Assembly (NCBI RefSeq): GCF_026672375.1
Contig: NZ_JAPPRA010000001.1
Location: forward strand, 372,001-436,000
DNA length: 64,000 nucleotides
Origin: Caulobacter sp. SL161
GTDB taxonomy: Bacteria; Pseudomonadota; Alphaproteobacteria; Caulobacterales; Caulobacteraceae
Direction of reading: 5' to 3'
Shown here: piece after piece, positions 49,443 to 57,680 of the stretch
How the letters are laid out: every line of letters starts with the position of its first letter
How positions within the stretch are numbered: the first letter of the stretch is position 1
The notes under the pieces: model-generated
What the model was told of the DNA's origin: nothing
The model's database searches: none
The model's input: the letters and a program-made list of their open reading frames with translations, nothing else
Position numbers and translations under genes: made by a program

Positions 49443-51404
49443 ATGCCCGTTTCGCCCATCAAGATGGCCGACGCGATCCGCGTCCTCTCCATGGACGCCG
49501 TGCACAAGGCGAAGTCCGGCCACCAAGGCATGCCGATGGGCATGGCCGACGTGGCGACGGTCCTGTGGGGCAAGTTCCTGAAATTCGACGCGTCCAAGCC
49601 TGACTGGGCCGACCGCGACCGCTTCGTGCTGTCGGCCGGTCACGGTTCGATGCTGCTCTATTCCCTGCTGCATCTGACCGGCTTCAAGGCCATGACCATG
49701 AAGGAGATCGAGAACTTCCGTCAGTGGGGGGCGTTGACCCCCGGTCACCCGGAAGTGCATCACACGCCGGGCGTCGAGACCACGACCGGGCCGCTGGGCC
49801 AAGGTCTGGCCACGGCCGTCGGCATGGCCATGGCCGAGGCGCATCTGGCCGCCCGCTACGGCTCGGACCTCGTCGATCACCGCACCTGGGTGATCGCCGG
49901 CGACGGCTGCCTGATGGAAGGCGTCAGCCATGAGGCCATCAGCATCGCCGGACGCCTGAAGCTGTCCAAGCTGACGGTCCTCTTCGACGACAACAACACC
50001 ACCATCGACGGCGAGGCGACGATCGCCGAGACCGGCGACCAGGTCGCCCGCTTCAAGGCCGCCGGCTGGGCGGTCAAGGTCGTCGACGGCCATGACCACG
50101 GCAAGATCGCCGCCGCCCTGCGCTGGGCCACCAAGCAGGATCGCCCGACCATGATCGCGTGCAAGACGCTGATCTCCAAGGGCGCGGGCCCCAAGGAAGG
50201 CGACCCCCACAGCCACGGCTACACCCTGTTCGACAACGAGATCGCCGCTTCGCGCGTCGCAATGGGCTGGGACGCCGCGCCCTTCACCGTGCCCGACGAC
50301 ATCGCCAAGGCCTGGAAGAGCGTCGGCCGTCGCGGCGCCAAGGTCCGCAAGGCCTGGGAGGCCAAGCTGGCCGCCTCGGCCAAGGGCGCCGACTTCACCC
50401 GCGCCATGAAGGGTGAGCTGCCGGCCAACGCCTTCGAGGCGCTGGACGCCCACATCGCCAAGGCGCTGGAAGCCAAGCCGGTCAACGCCACCCGCGTTCA
50501 CTCCGGCTCGGCCCTGGAGCACCTGATCCCGGCGATCCCCGAGATGATCGGCGGCTCGGCCGACCTGACCGGCTCGAACAACACCCTGGTCAAGGGCATG
50601 GGCGCCTTCGACGCCCCCGGCTACGAGGGCCGCTACGTCCACTACGGCGTGCGCGAGTTCGGCATGGCCGCAGCCATGAACGGCATGGCCCTGCACGGCG
50701 GGATCATCCCGTATTCGGGCACCTTCCTGGCCTTCGCCGACTACAGCCGCGCGGCCATCCGTCTGGGCGCCCTGATGGAGGCCCGCGTCGTCCATGTGAT
50801 GACCCACGACTCCATCGGTCTCGGCGAAGACGGTCCCACCCACCAGCCGGTCGAACATGTGGCCAGCTTGCGCGCCATTCCGAACCTGCTGGTCTTCCGT
50901 CCGGCCGATGCCGTCGAGGCCGCCGAGTGCTGGAAGGCGGCGCTGCTGCACCAACGCACCCCGTCGGTGATGACCCTGTCGCGCCAGAAGACGGCGCACG
51001 TCCGCACCCAGGGCGGCGATCTGTCGGCCAAGGGCGCCTACGAGCTTCTGGCGGCCGAGGGCGGTGAGGCTCAGGTGACGATCTTCGCCTCAGGCACCGA
51101 GGTCGGCGTCGCCGTCGCCGCGCGCGACATCCTGCAGGCCAAGGGCAAGCCGACCCGCGTGGTCTCCACGCCTTGCTGGGAACTGTTCGACCAGCAGCCG
51201 GCCGCCTACCAGGCCGCCGTCATCGGCAAGGCCCCGGTGCGCGTCGCCGTCGAAGCGGGCGTCAAGATGGGCTGGGAGCGCTTCATTGGCGAGAACGGCA
51301 AGTTCGTCGGCATGAAAGGCTTCGGCGCCTCGGCTCCGTTCGAGCGCCTGTACAAAGAGTTCGGCATCACCGCCGAAGCCGTGGCCGAAGCGGCCCTGGC
51401 CTGA
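49443..51404 (+). CDS. tkt: Transketolase
   Basis: The 653-residue thiamin-diphosphate enzyme moves two-carbon units in the pentose phosphate pathway. It begins MPVSPIKMADAIRVLSMDAV; SGHQGMPMGMAD and HGSMLLYSLLHLTGF follow, and the ThDP motif is GDGCLMEGVSHEA ... DDNN. The pyrimidine domain has GVREFGMAAAMNGMALHGG. I chose ATG 49443 over the in-frame ATG at 49389, whose extra residues are unlike the family. A hairpin (51416-51442) follows the stop. Confidence 0.97.
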   Translation: MPVSPIKMADAIRVLSMDAVHKAKSGHQGMPMGMADVATVLWGKFLKFDASKPDWADRDRFVLSAGHGSMLLYSLLHLTGFKAMTMKEIENFRQWGALTPGHPEVHHTPGVETTTGPLGQGLATAVGMAMAEAHLAARYGSDLVDHRTWVIAGDGCLMEGVSHEAISIAGRLKLSKLTVLFDDNNTTIDGEATIAETGDQVARFKAAGWAVKVVDGHDHGKIAAALRWATKQDRPTMIACKTLISKGAGPKEGDPHSHGYTLFDNEIAASRVAMGWDAAPFTVPDDIAKAWKSVGRRGAKVRKAWEAKLAASAKGADFTRAMKGELPANAFEALDAHIAKALEAKPVNATRVHSGSALEHLIPAIPEMIGGSADLTGSNNTLVKGMGAFDAPGYEGRYVHYGVREFGMAAAMNGMALHGGIIPYSGTFLAFADYSRAAIRLGALMEARVVHVMTHDSIGLGEDGPTHQPVEHVASLRAIPNLLVFRPADAVEAAECWKAALLHQRTPSVMTLSRQKTAHVRTQGGDLSAKGAYELLAAEGGEAQVTIFASGTEVGVAVAARDILQAKGKPTRVVSTPCWELFDQQPAAYQAAVIGKAPVRVAVEAGVKMGWERFIGENGKFVGMKGFGASAPFERLYKEFGITAEAVAEAALA

Positions 51405-51828
51405 AATCGCTGCGCGGGGGTGGAGTCCGGAGCTCCGCCCCCGACCGCAGAACAAGGGCCAGGGCGGATCGATAGCGCGGTCCGCACCAAAAACGCCTGA
51501 TGGTCGCCCCCAGAGCAGGCTCGCGCCTGATCCTGGCCCCATGCCCGCCCCACAGCGAATGGGACGCTGGCCGATCTTGCCGGCGAGGCGCCGCTGTTCC
51601 TCGAACCTAGAGCCTTTAGCCTGAAATCGGAATCGATTTCAGGCGTTAAAAAGGCTCTAAATCAAACACTTAGAGCGTGAGAATAGCCGAAACCGGTTCC
51701 CACTTTCGGCCTCACGCTCTAGGCTGTGGCGAGTCGTCGCAGGGGCGCACGCGACGTTAGGCAAGAAAATGCGGACGGAGCCCAGTGGGCGATCCGATCG
51801 GGTCTTGGTCGAGGCTAAAGGAGGTCCT
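51405..51828. other. Gene-free stretch between tkt and tRNA-Ala(CGC)
   Basis: It holds a tkt terminator-like hairpin (GGGGGTGGAG-N7-CTCCGCCCCC, 51416-51442, no T tract), then about 160 bp without recognisable features, the 118-bp repeat at 51607-51724, and about 100 bp of unremarkable sequence up to the tRNA 3' end. No open frame here resembles a gene. Confidence 0.7.
51607..51724. repeat. 118-bp CTAG-bounded palindromic repeat, copy B
   Basis: This copy matches 12042-12159 at 117 of 118 positions. It forms the same two hairpins. The extra G here (AAAAAGGCTCT) makes the outer arms AGAGCCTTT ... AAGGCTCT pair fully, so this copy is the more symmetrical one. It lies free in the gap downstream of tkt and not at a stop codon. 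Confidence 0.94.
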
Positions 51829-51904
51829 TGGTGGAGCCGAGGGGAATCGAACCCCTGACCTCCTCATTGCGAACGAGGCGCTCTACCATCTGAGCTACGG
51901 CCCC
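51829..51904 (-). tRNA. tRNA-Ala (anticodon CGC)
   Basis: A 76-nt tRNA on the minus strand: acceptor GGGGCCG/CGGCTCC, D arm TAGCTCAGATGGTAGAGC, anticodon arm CCTCG-TTCGCAA-TGAGG with CGC, T arm CAGGGGTTCGATTCCCCT, and encoded CCA. Confidence 0.96.
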
Positions 51905-51916
51905 AAGGAGCGGCGG

Positions 51917-51944
51917 AGATACGGCCCCAAAGCGCGCTCGTCAA
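51917..51944 (-). promoter_or_regulatory. Promoter of tRNA-Ala(CGC)
   Basis: TTGACG (51944-51939), a 16-bp spacer and GTATCT (51922-51917) lie 12 nt before the tRNA 5' end at 51904, which would place the transcription start a few bases upstream of the mature tRNA. Confidence 0.6.
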
Positions 51945-52009
51945 GCGGCTCCTTGCTTGCCAGCGCGCGCGTGGCGCGGCAAGAAGCGGAAAGTCCGGAC
52001 GGGAAACCC

Positions 52010-52324
52010 ATGACCGCCATCATTCAATTCGTTTTCTTCATCCTCGGCGGCCTGCTCAGCCTCCTTTGGTGGGCCATCGTCATCTCGGCGATCCTCAGCT
52101 GGCTGGTCGCGTTCGACGTGATCAACCGCCGTAACACCGCTGTGTACCAGGTGCTGGATTTCCTGGATCGCGTGACCGGACCGGTGCTTCGCCCGTTCCA
52201 ACGCATGATCCCGTCGCTGGGCGGCGTCGACATCAGCCCGATCATTGTCCTGCTGATCATTTCGGGCGTGCAGAACTATCTGCTGCCTGCGCTTCAAGGC
52301 ACGCTGATCGCTCTTCTCGGCTGA
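52010..52324 (+). CDS. YggT-family membrane protein
   Basis: A 104-residue protein with two YggT hydrophobic segments: FVFFILGGLLSLLWWAIVIS near the N-terminus and ISPIIVLLIISGVQNYLLPA near the C-terminus, with the conserved LDRVTGPVLRPFQRMIPSLGGVD between them. YggT proteins act in cell envelope or division-site organisation in several bacteria, but their mechanism is unclear. The start is ATG 52010; the longer upstream frame runs through the tRNA and is rejected. The DUF167 gene begins 4 bp after its stop, a common pair. Confidence 0.9.
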   Translation: MTAIIQFVFFILGGLLSLLWWAIVISAILSWLVAFDVINRRNTAVYQVLDFLDRVTGPVLRPFQRMIPSLGGVDISPIIVLLIISGVQNYLLPALQGTLIALLG

Positions 52325-52328
52325 CGGC

Positions 52329-52613
52329 GTGGCGGTGACGCTCGTGGTGCGCCTGACCCCGAGGGGCGGGCGCGACGCCGCCGAGGGTTGGGCGCTTGAC
52401 GCCGACGGCCGCCCCTATCTGAAGGTGAGGGTCGCCAGTCCGCCAGTCGAGGGCGCGGCGAATGCGGCCCTCATCGCCTTTGTGGCAAAGACCCTGAAGA
52501 TTCCTCGCTCGGCCGTACGGCTGGCGGCTGGCGAAACCGCGCGGCTGAAGCGTCTCGAACTGGAGGGCGTGGACCCGGCCGATGTCGCGCGCGCGTTCGG
52601 ACCGCCGAACTAG
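52329..52613 (+). CDS. DUF167/YggU-family protein
   Basis: A 94-residue small alpha/beta protein (MAVTLVVRLTPRGGRDAAEG) with the DUF167 core LKVRVASPPVEGAANAALIAFVAKTL and SAVRLAAGETARLKRLEL. The family's role is unknown, but it is often next to YggT and pyrroline-5-carboxylate reductase. It starts with GTG just after the YggT stop, so the two are co-transcribed. Confidence 0.9.
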   Translation: MAVTLVVRLTPRGGRDAAEGWALDADGRPYLKVRVASPPVEGAANAALIAFVAKTLKIPRSAVRLAAGETARLKRLELEGVDPADVARAFGPPN

Positions 52614-52843
52614 CACGGACGCGCGACCGAGGTCTCCAGGCCGGGCGCACCGGCCGCCCCCCCTTGGGATTTTGTGCCCCAAAACCCGCCCCCGGCGCCG
52701 GGAACGCGCAAAAATCTTTCGGCGCGCGCCGCGCGCCCAAGCCGTTGACGAAACGCCGGTCTTTCATTTCCTCTTAGCCCCTCGTGACTAGGGTTTTTGA
52801 ATAAGGGATTGCTCTGCGATCTCCTTGGGGGGGCGGAGCGCCC

Positions 52844-54643
52844 ATGAGCGCCGAGACGAAGGATATTGACGTGGAACGCGCTATCGCCTCGCGACGCGTC
52901 AACACGTATTTGCGCCTTGGCTCGACCATAGCGATCTGCGCGATCCTGCACCTCGTCGTTGGCTTGCGCTGGGTTTGGATCTGGGGAGCGCTCTACACTG
53001 CGACCCAGTTCCTGGAGACCTGGCTGGCGCTCAAACTCATCAAGCGACCACAGAGCAACCGTGATCGCTGGCGCCGCTTCTCCGTCATCGCCCTGCCCTT
53101 TCTAACCTCCGCCGTCTTCGGATTCCTGGCGATTCCCCTATTCGCGTCCGACGCCCGGTTCGCGCCGACCTTGGGCGGCATGCTGCTGGCCGGGGCGCTG
53201 ATGAACGTCGTCATCGCCCACGGCGGCCTTCGCTCAGCGACCATCGCCGCAGCGACGCCGTACGTCAGCTATCTCCTGGTCATCCCCATCGTGGCCCGGC
53301 AGGCCAATCCCGATGCGCCCCTGGCCAACGTCCTGTGGTTTGGCGCGCTCCTGCTCATCGCGGCGATGGCGATCGCCTCGCACACGCTTCACGCCGCGCT
53401 GAAAGCGGAGGCGGACGCCAAGACCGAGGCGGAGCGTCGCCGCCACGAGGCCGAAGAAGCCGTCGCGGCGAAATCGGCCTTCGTCGCCATGATCAGTCAC
53501 GAACTTCGCACGCCGATCAGCGCCATTCTCGCGGGGGCCAGCCGCCTGCACAGCGAAGCCCCCGAAGCCAGCTCCAAGGTGCACGCCCAGCTGATCGCCG
53601 ACGCGGGCGGGCTGATGCGCACGCTGCTCAACGACCTTCTGGACTTTTCGCGGCTCGAGGCGGGCCGGATGTCGGTGGAGAAATCGCCGTTCAACCTCCG
53701 CCAGAGCCTGTCGGATACGCTGCGCTTCTGGCGCCCGGAGCTCGCCCGCAAGGGACTGAAGCTGCGCGTGGTCGGCGCCTCGACGATCCCGCAGTGGACG
53801 CTCGGCGACGCGATGCGCCTGAAGCAGGTGCTCAACAACCTGTTGTCCAACGCCGCCAAGTTCACCCGAAGCGGCGGCGTGTCGGTGACGCTGGGAGCCG
53901 AGACCGTCGGCGATCAGGTGCGGCTGGTTGTCGACGTGGTCGATACCGGTCCAGGCATTCCGGAAGCCGCGCTTCCGCGCCTGTTCACGCCTTTCGATCA
54001 ACTCAATGAGTCGGTGGCTCGCCTGCACGGCGGGTCCGGGCTTGGTCTGGCCATCAGCCGCGAGCTCGCGCGCCTGATGGGCGGTGATCTGACAGCGTCC
54101 AATGCGCTAGGCCAGGGCGCGCACTTTAGGTTTTCGGCATTGCTGGAGGCCGCCGAAGCGCCTGTGGTTCCGACGCTGGGCCCATCGATCAGCGGCCTGC
54201 GCGTGCTGGTCGTCGACGATCACGTCGTGAACCGGCGGGCCGTCGAACTGATCCTGCAGCCCTTCGGCGTGGAAGCCACCCTCGCCGAATCCGGGGAAGA
54301 GGCCCTTGAACTTCTTCGCTCCGAGGTCTTCGACGCCATTCTGATGGACGTCTACATGCCGGGCATGGACGGGCGCGAGACGACCCGCACGCTCCGCGCC
54401 GGCCAGGGCCCCAATCGCGATGCGCCGGTCATTGCGGTCACCGCCTCGGCCACGATCAAGGATTGGGAAGCCTGCGCCGCAGCCGGCATGAACGCCCATG
54501 TCGCCAAGCCCATCGATCCGGCAGAACTGTTCTCGGCGCTCGCTCAAGTCATGGCGGCGCGCGCGACGCTGTCGAACCTTTCAGAACCGAAGTCACCGCG
54601 AGCAGCGCCTGAAGCCGGGCGCTCAGGGCCGCTTCGTCCTTGA
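52844..54643 (+). CDS. Membrane hybrid histidine kinase/response regulator
   Basis: A 599-residue sensor. The N-terminal membrane domain has about six hydrophobic helices (residues 25-180) and no large periplasmic loop. A short charged coiled coil (185-210) leads to HisKA with His219 (MISHELRTPISAIL), HATPase with the N box NNLLSNAAKF (331-340), DTGPGI (367-372) and GSGLGLAI. A receiver domain (452-570) has the phosphoacceptor Asp502 in ILMDVYMPGMDGRE. There is no output domain and no adjacent regulator, so phosphotransfer to an HPt protein elsewhere is likely. Its 3' end overlaps the antisense vsr gene by 95 bp. Confidence 0.93.
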   Translation: MSAETKDIDVERAIASRRVNTYLRLGSTIAICAILHLVVGLRWVWIWGALYTATQFLETWLALKLIKRPQSNRDRWRRFSVIALPFLTSAVFGFLAIPLFASDARFAPTLGGMLLAGALMNVVIAHGGLRSATIAAATPYVSYLLVIPIVARQANPDAPLANVLWFGALLLIAAMAIASHTLHAALKAEADAKTEAERRRHEAEEAVAAKSAFVAMISHELRTPISAILAGASRLHSEAPEASSKVHAQLIADAGGLMRTLLNDLLDFSRLEAGRMSVEKSPFNLRQSLSDTLRFWRPELARKGLKLRVVGASTIPQWTLGDAMRLKQVLNNLLSNAAKFTRSGGVSVTLGAETVGDQVRLVVDVVDTGPGIPEAALPRLFTPFDQLNESVARLHGGSGLGLAISRELARLMGGDLTASNALGQGAHFRFSALLEAAEAPVVPTLGPSISGLRVLVVDDHVVNRRAVELILQPFGVEATLAESGEEALELLRSEVFDAILMDVYMPGMDGRETTRTLRAGQGPNRDAPVIAVTASATIKDWEACAAAGMNAHVAKPIDPAELFSALAQVMAARATLSNLSEPKSPRAAPEAGRSGPLRP

Positions 54644-55001
54644 AGGCACACTCCCAGACCACCTCGGTCCGCCATCCGGCCTGCGCCAGAGCCGCCAAGG
54701 CCTGCTCATCCCGCGCGACATTCCGAGCGACCTTGGCCAGCCAGTAGTCGCGGTTGGCCTTGGGCACGCGCGCGCCCCGGGCGCAGCCGTGACCGTGCCA
54801 GAAGCAGCCGTGGACAAAGAAGGCCAGCCTGCGCCCCGGCATGACCACGTCCGGAGACCCCGGCAGATCCTTGCGGTGCAGGCGATAGCGGGCGCCCAGC
54901 CCCGTGAGCAGCCGTCGCAGCTTCAGCTCAGGCCCGGTGTCCTGGCTGCGCACGCGCGCCATGACGGCCGAGCGCTTGGCCTTGTCATAGACATCGGTCA
55001 C
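54549..55001 (-). CDS. vsr: Very short patch repair endonuclease
   Basis: The 150-residue nuclease nicks 5' of the T in T:G mismatches formed when 5-methylcytosine is deaminated. Key residues of E. coli Vsr are present at identical positions: Glu25 (TGPE), Asp51 (GSPDVV), His64 and His69 (FFVHGCFWHGHGC), and the zinc-ligand cysteines. It lies downstream of cysK and the cytosine methyltransferase on the same strand, the expected company for Vsr apart from cysK. Its C-terminal 31 codons overlap the hybrid kinase gene on the other strand. Confidence 0.95.
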   Translation of the reverse strand: MTDVYDKAKRSAVMARVRSQDTGPELKLRRLLTGLGARYRLHRKDLPGSPDVVMPGRRLAFFVHGCFWHGHGCARGARVPKANRDYWLAKVARNVARDEQALAALAQAGWRTEVVWECAFKDEAALSARLQALLAVTSVLKGSTASRAPP

Positions 55002-55019
55002 GGCGCCCGGCCGCGCGGC

Positions 55020-56006
55020 CTAGAGGCCGTCGAACAGGGCCGTCGACAGGTAGCGCTCGGCGAAACTGGGGATGATCACCACGATCGTCTTGCCCTTGTA
55101 TTCGTCGCGCAAGGCCAGATCGAACGCCGCCGTCAGGGCTGCGCCCGAGCTGATGCCCACGGGCAGCCCCTCGGTGGCCGCCGCGCGGCGGGCCATGGCG
55201 AAGGCATCGTCGTTGCTGACCTGGACGATGTCGTCGATGACACCGCGATCCAGCACGCCGGGCACGAAGCCAGCGCCGATCCCCTGGATCTTGTGCGGAC
55301 CCGGCGCGCCGCCCGACAGCACCGGCGAGGCCTCGGGCTCCACCGCCACCATCTTCAGCGAGGGCTTGCGCGCCTTCAGCGCCTGGCCAATGCCCGTGAT
55401 GGTGCCGCCGGTCCCGACGCCCGAGACCACCGCGTCGACCGCGCCGGCGGTGTCGTTCCAGATCTCCTCGGCGGTCGAGACGCGATGGATCAGCGGATTG
55501 GCGCTGTTTTCGAACTGTTGCGGCATCACCGCGCCCGGGGTCGCCTCGATCAGCTCCTGGGCTCGGGTGACCGCGCCGCGCATGCCCTTCTCAGCCGGAG
55601 TCAGTTCCAGCTTGGCGCCGAGCAGCAGCAGCATCTTGCGGCGCTCGATCGACATGCTCTCGGGCATGACCAGGGTGAGCTTGTAGCCCTTGGCGGCCGC
55701 CACGAACGCCAGCGCGATGCCGGTGTTACCCGAGGTCGGCTCGATGATCGTCGCGCCCGGCTTCAAGACGCCCTGGGCCTCCAGCGACTCGATCATCGAG
55801 ACGCCGATCCGGTCCTTCACCGAGGCGATCGGGTTGAAGAACTCCAGCTTGGCCAGGACCTCGGCCTTGGGGTTCAGTTCGGCGGACAGACGCGGCAGGC
55901 GCACCAGCGGGGTGTCACCGATCGTGTCGATGATCGAGTCGTAGATCTTGCCACGGCCAGCGCGCTTGAAGCGGGCGGCGTCGTAGAGGGAGGAAGCGTC
56001 GTCCAT
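55020..56006 (-). CDS. cysK: Cysteine synthase A
   Basis: The 328-residue PLP enzyme makes cysteine from O-acetylserine and sulfide. The PLP lysine lies in [16 protein letters not shown], the substrate loop is [10 protein letters not shown], and [12 protein letters not shown] binds the phosphate. I chose ATG 56006 ([17 protein letters not shown]); the frame to 56042 adds an unusual Pro-rich start. It sits between dcm (67-bp gap) and vsr (18-bp gap) on the same strand. Confidence 0.96.
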   Translation of the reverse strand: MDDASSLYDAARFKRAGRGKIYDSIIDTIGDTPLVRLPRLSAELNPKAEVLAKLEFFNPIASVKDRIGVSMIESLEAQGVLKPGATIIEPTSGNTGIALAFVAAAKGYKLTLVMPESMSIERRKMLLLLGAKLELTPAEKGMRGAVTRAQELIEATPGAVMPQQFENSANPLIHRVSTAEEIWNDTAGAVDAVVSGVGTGGTITGIGQALKARKPSLKMVAVEPEASPVLSGGAPGPHKIQGIGAGFVPGVLDRGVIDDIVQVSNDDAFAMARRAAATEGLPVGISSGAALTAAFDLALRDEYKGKTIVVIIPSFAERYLSTALFDGL

Positions 56007-56073
56007 CGGAACACCCTGGGGCCTGTTGCGGGGAGGCGGCACCCTAGACCCGCCTCAGGCCGCTGTCAGGGGG

Positions 56074-57198
56074 TCATTCGGCGGCGAGGCTTGCAGTTTT
56101 GCTATCAACGAGCGGGGCCAGCAGGGTTTCGGCCAGCCAGCGCACGACGGGGACGGCGACGCCATCGCCCATCACCTGCAAGCCCGCGGTCTGCGACTTG
56201 GGCAGCTGGTAGCTGTCGGGAAGACCCATCAGGCGCGCGGCCTCGCGGGGTGAGATCAGGCGCGAGCGGACTTCGCCCCCGTCGATCACCAGCAAGGTCT
56301 GGCGCGAGGAGCCGCCGCGCGGCGTCCGCAGGCATCCGGCCAGACCATCGAACCGGACCTCGGCGCGCTGCTCGCCGCCGCGCATGCGCCGGAAGACCGC
56401 GCCCACGGCCCGCTCCCGCCCGGCCCGGCGCGTCTCGACGGCGGCGCGATGCGATGGCGCCATGAGCGCCAGCAGGGCTGCGGTGCGTTCCGGCGGGTTC
56501 CAGACAGCCCTGTCGTCGGGCTCCAGCATCGAAGCGAGGTCTGTATTGCGCGGGGGCGGCGACGGCGCGCCCCACCAGATCCAGCCTGCCTTGAGCTCGG
56601 CGGGCAAACGCGCGGCCGCCTCTCGAACCGCCCGCGTGTGGAAGGCGCTGGACCCGACAAGGTCGCCGGGCGGGTTTCGCGTGGCGACCATGAAAACGCG
56701 GGGCCGGGATTGAGGTACGAAGGCTCCGGCGTCGATCTCCAGCGCGCCGAAGCGATAGCCCTCCTCGTGCAGGGCATGGCAAAGCGCAGTGAAGTCGGCG
56801 CCGCCATGCGAGGTCAGCAGCCCGACCACGTTCTCGATCACGATCACGGATGGCGCGCGGCCCTGCGCCGACAGGGCCCGCATCAGACTCCAGAAGCCGA
56901 AGAAGGCCGACGAGCGCCCGCCCGCCAGACCCGCGCGCGCCCCCGCGAGGCTGAAGTCCTGGCAAGGGCTGGACGCCCAGGCCAGATCGGCGTTGGGCAA
57001 GCGCTCGGCGCTGAGCGCGAAAACATCGCCTTCCTGGAAGTGCTCGGCCGCGTCCGCGAAATTGGCGCGATAGGTCGCGGCCTTGACCGCATCGAAGTCG
57101 TTGGCGAAGGCGCAGGTCCACGCGTCGCCCAGCCCGAGGCGAGCCATGCCGCCGCCGGCGAAGAACTCCAGAAAGCGCCGTTGACCGTTCCGATTCAT
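56074..57198 (-). CDS. dcm: DNA (cytosine-5-)-methyltransferase
   Basis: The 374-residue C5 methyltransferase has motif I FLEFFAGGGMARLGLGDAW, the catalytic Cys79 in SSPCQDFSLAG (motif IV), the ENV in IVIENVVGLLTS (motif VI), and QSRPRVF (motif VIII). The C-terminal motifs are SRLISPREAARLMGLPDSY and MGDGVAVPVVRWLAETL. The target-recognition region lies at about residues 180-290. No restriction enzyme is adjacent, so it appears solitary; a Vsr gene two positions downstream repairs the deaminated product. C. crescentus is reported to carry 5-methylcytosine at a GCCGGC-containing motif; whether this is that enzyme is inference. Confidence 0.93.
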   Translation of the reverse strand: MNRNGQRRFLEFFAGGGMARLGLGDAWTCAFANDFDAVKAATYRANFADAAEHFQEGDVFALSAERLPNADLAWASSPCQDFSLAGARAGLAGGRSSAFFGFWSLMRALSAQGRAPSVIVIENVVGLLTSHGGADFTALCHALHEEGYRFGALEIDAGAFVPQSRPRVFMVATRNPPGDLVGSSAFHTRAVREAAARLPAELKAGWIWWGAPSPPPRNTDLASMLEPDDRAVWNPPERTAALLALMAPSHRAAVETRRAGRERAVGAVFRRMRGGEQRAEVRFDGLAGCLRTPRGGSSRQTLLVIDGGEVRSRLISPREAARLMGLPDSYQLPKSQTAGLQVMGDGVAVPVVRWLAETLLAPLVDSKTASLAAE

Positions 57199-57245
57199 CA
57201 CGGGGGAGTCTAGCCTCAAGCGACCTTTGGGGGATAGCCAGAGAC

Positions 57246-57680
57246 ATGCGTCACGCCCTGCTGATCACCGCCGCCCTGATGCTCGCCGCCTGCGGGGCGC
57301 CGATGGGATCGTCCGAAGACGCCCCGCCGCCGGCCGACGCGCCGATCACGGTCGGCCCCGACTACTCCGGCGATTTCGACGCGATCGGCACCGAGCCGTT
57401 CTGGGCCGTGAAGGTCCGGGCCGCCAGCTTCACCCTGACGCGCCCGGACCATCCCGACGTGACCACCGCCAATCCGGGCGTCCGCGCCGACGGCGAACAA
57501 GGGGTCTGGGACGGCACGGCGGGCGAGCGACGGCTGGTGCTGCGTCTCACGCCGGGCGAATGCACGGACGGGATGTCGGACCGGCGCTACGGCTACGCCG
57601 CCGAGGTCTGGATCGACGGCGAGACCCTGCGGGGCTGCGCGGCCAAGACCGCCGCCCTCGCCGCTCAGCCCAGGCCCTAG
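57246..57680 (+). CDS. COG3650-family lipoprotein
   Basis: A 144-residue exported protein with a lipobox (LMLAACGAPM; lipid on Cys16), an Ala/Pro/Asp linker, and a small beta domain. The domain contains AIGTEPFWAVKVRAASFTL and CTDGMSDRRYGYAAEVWIDG, with two cysteines that could pair with the late Cys in LRGCAAKTA. These motifs place it in the COG3650 group of uncharacterised envelope proteins. The ATG at 57246 is 47 bp from the divergent methyltransferase gene. Its stop overlaps the stop of the convergent serine hydrolase gene by 4 bp. Confidence 0.82.
   Translation: MRHALLITAALMLAACGAPMGSSEDAPPPADAPITVGPDYSGDFDAIGTEPFWAVKVRAASFTLTRPDHPDVTTANPGVRADGEQGVWDGTAGERRLVLRLTPGECTDGMSDRRYGYAAEVWIDGETLRGCAAKTAALAAQPRP

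Noticed and set aside
51785..52324. A 179-codon frame starting upstream of YggT
   Set aside because: It runs through the tRNA-Ala(CGC) gene on the opposite strand; the YggT family start is at 52010.
54549..57198. A complete restriction-modification system
   Set aside because: Only a methyltransferase and the Vsr repair nuclease are present, with no restriction endonuclease gene nearby. Vsr is a repair enzyme.
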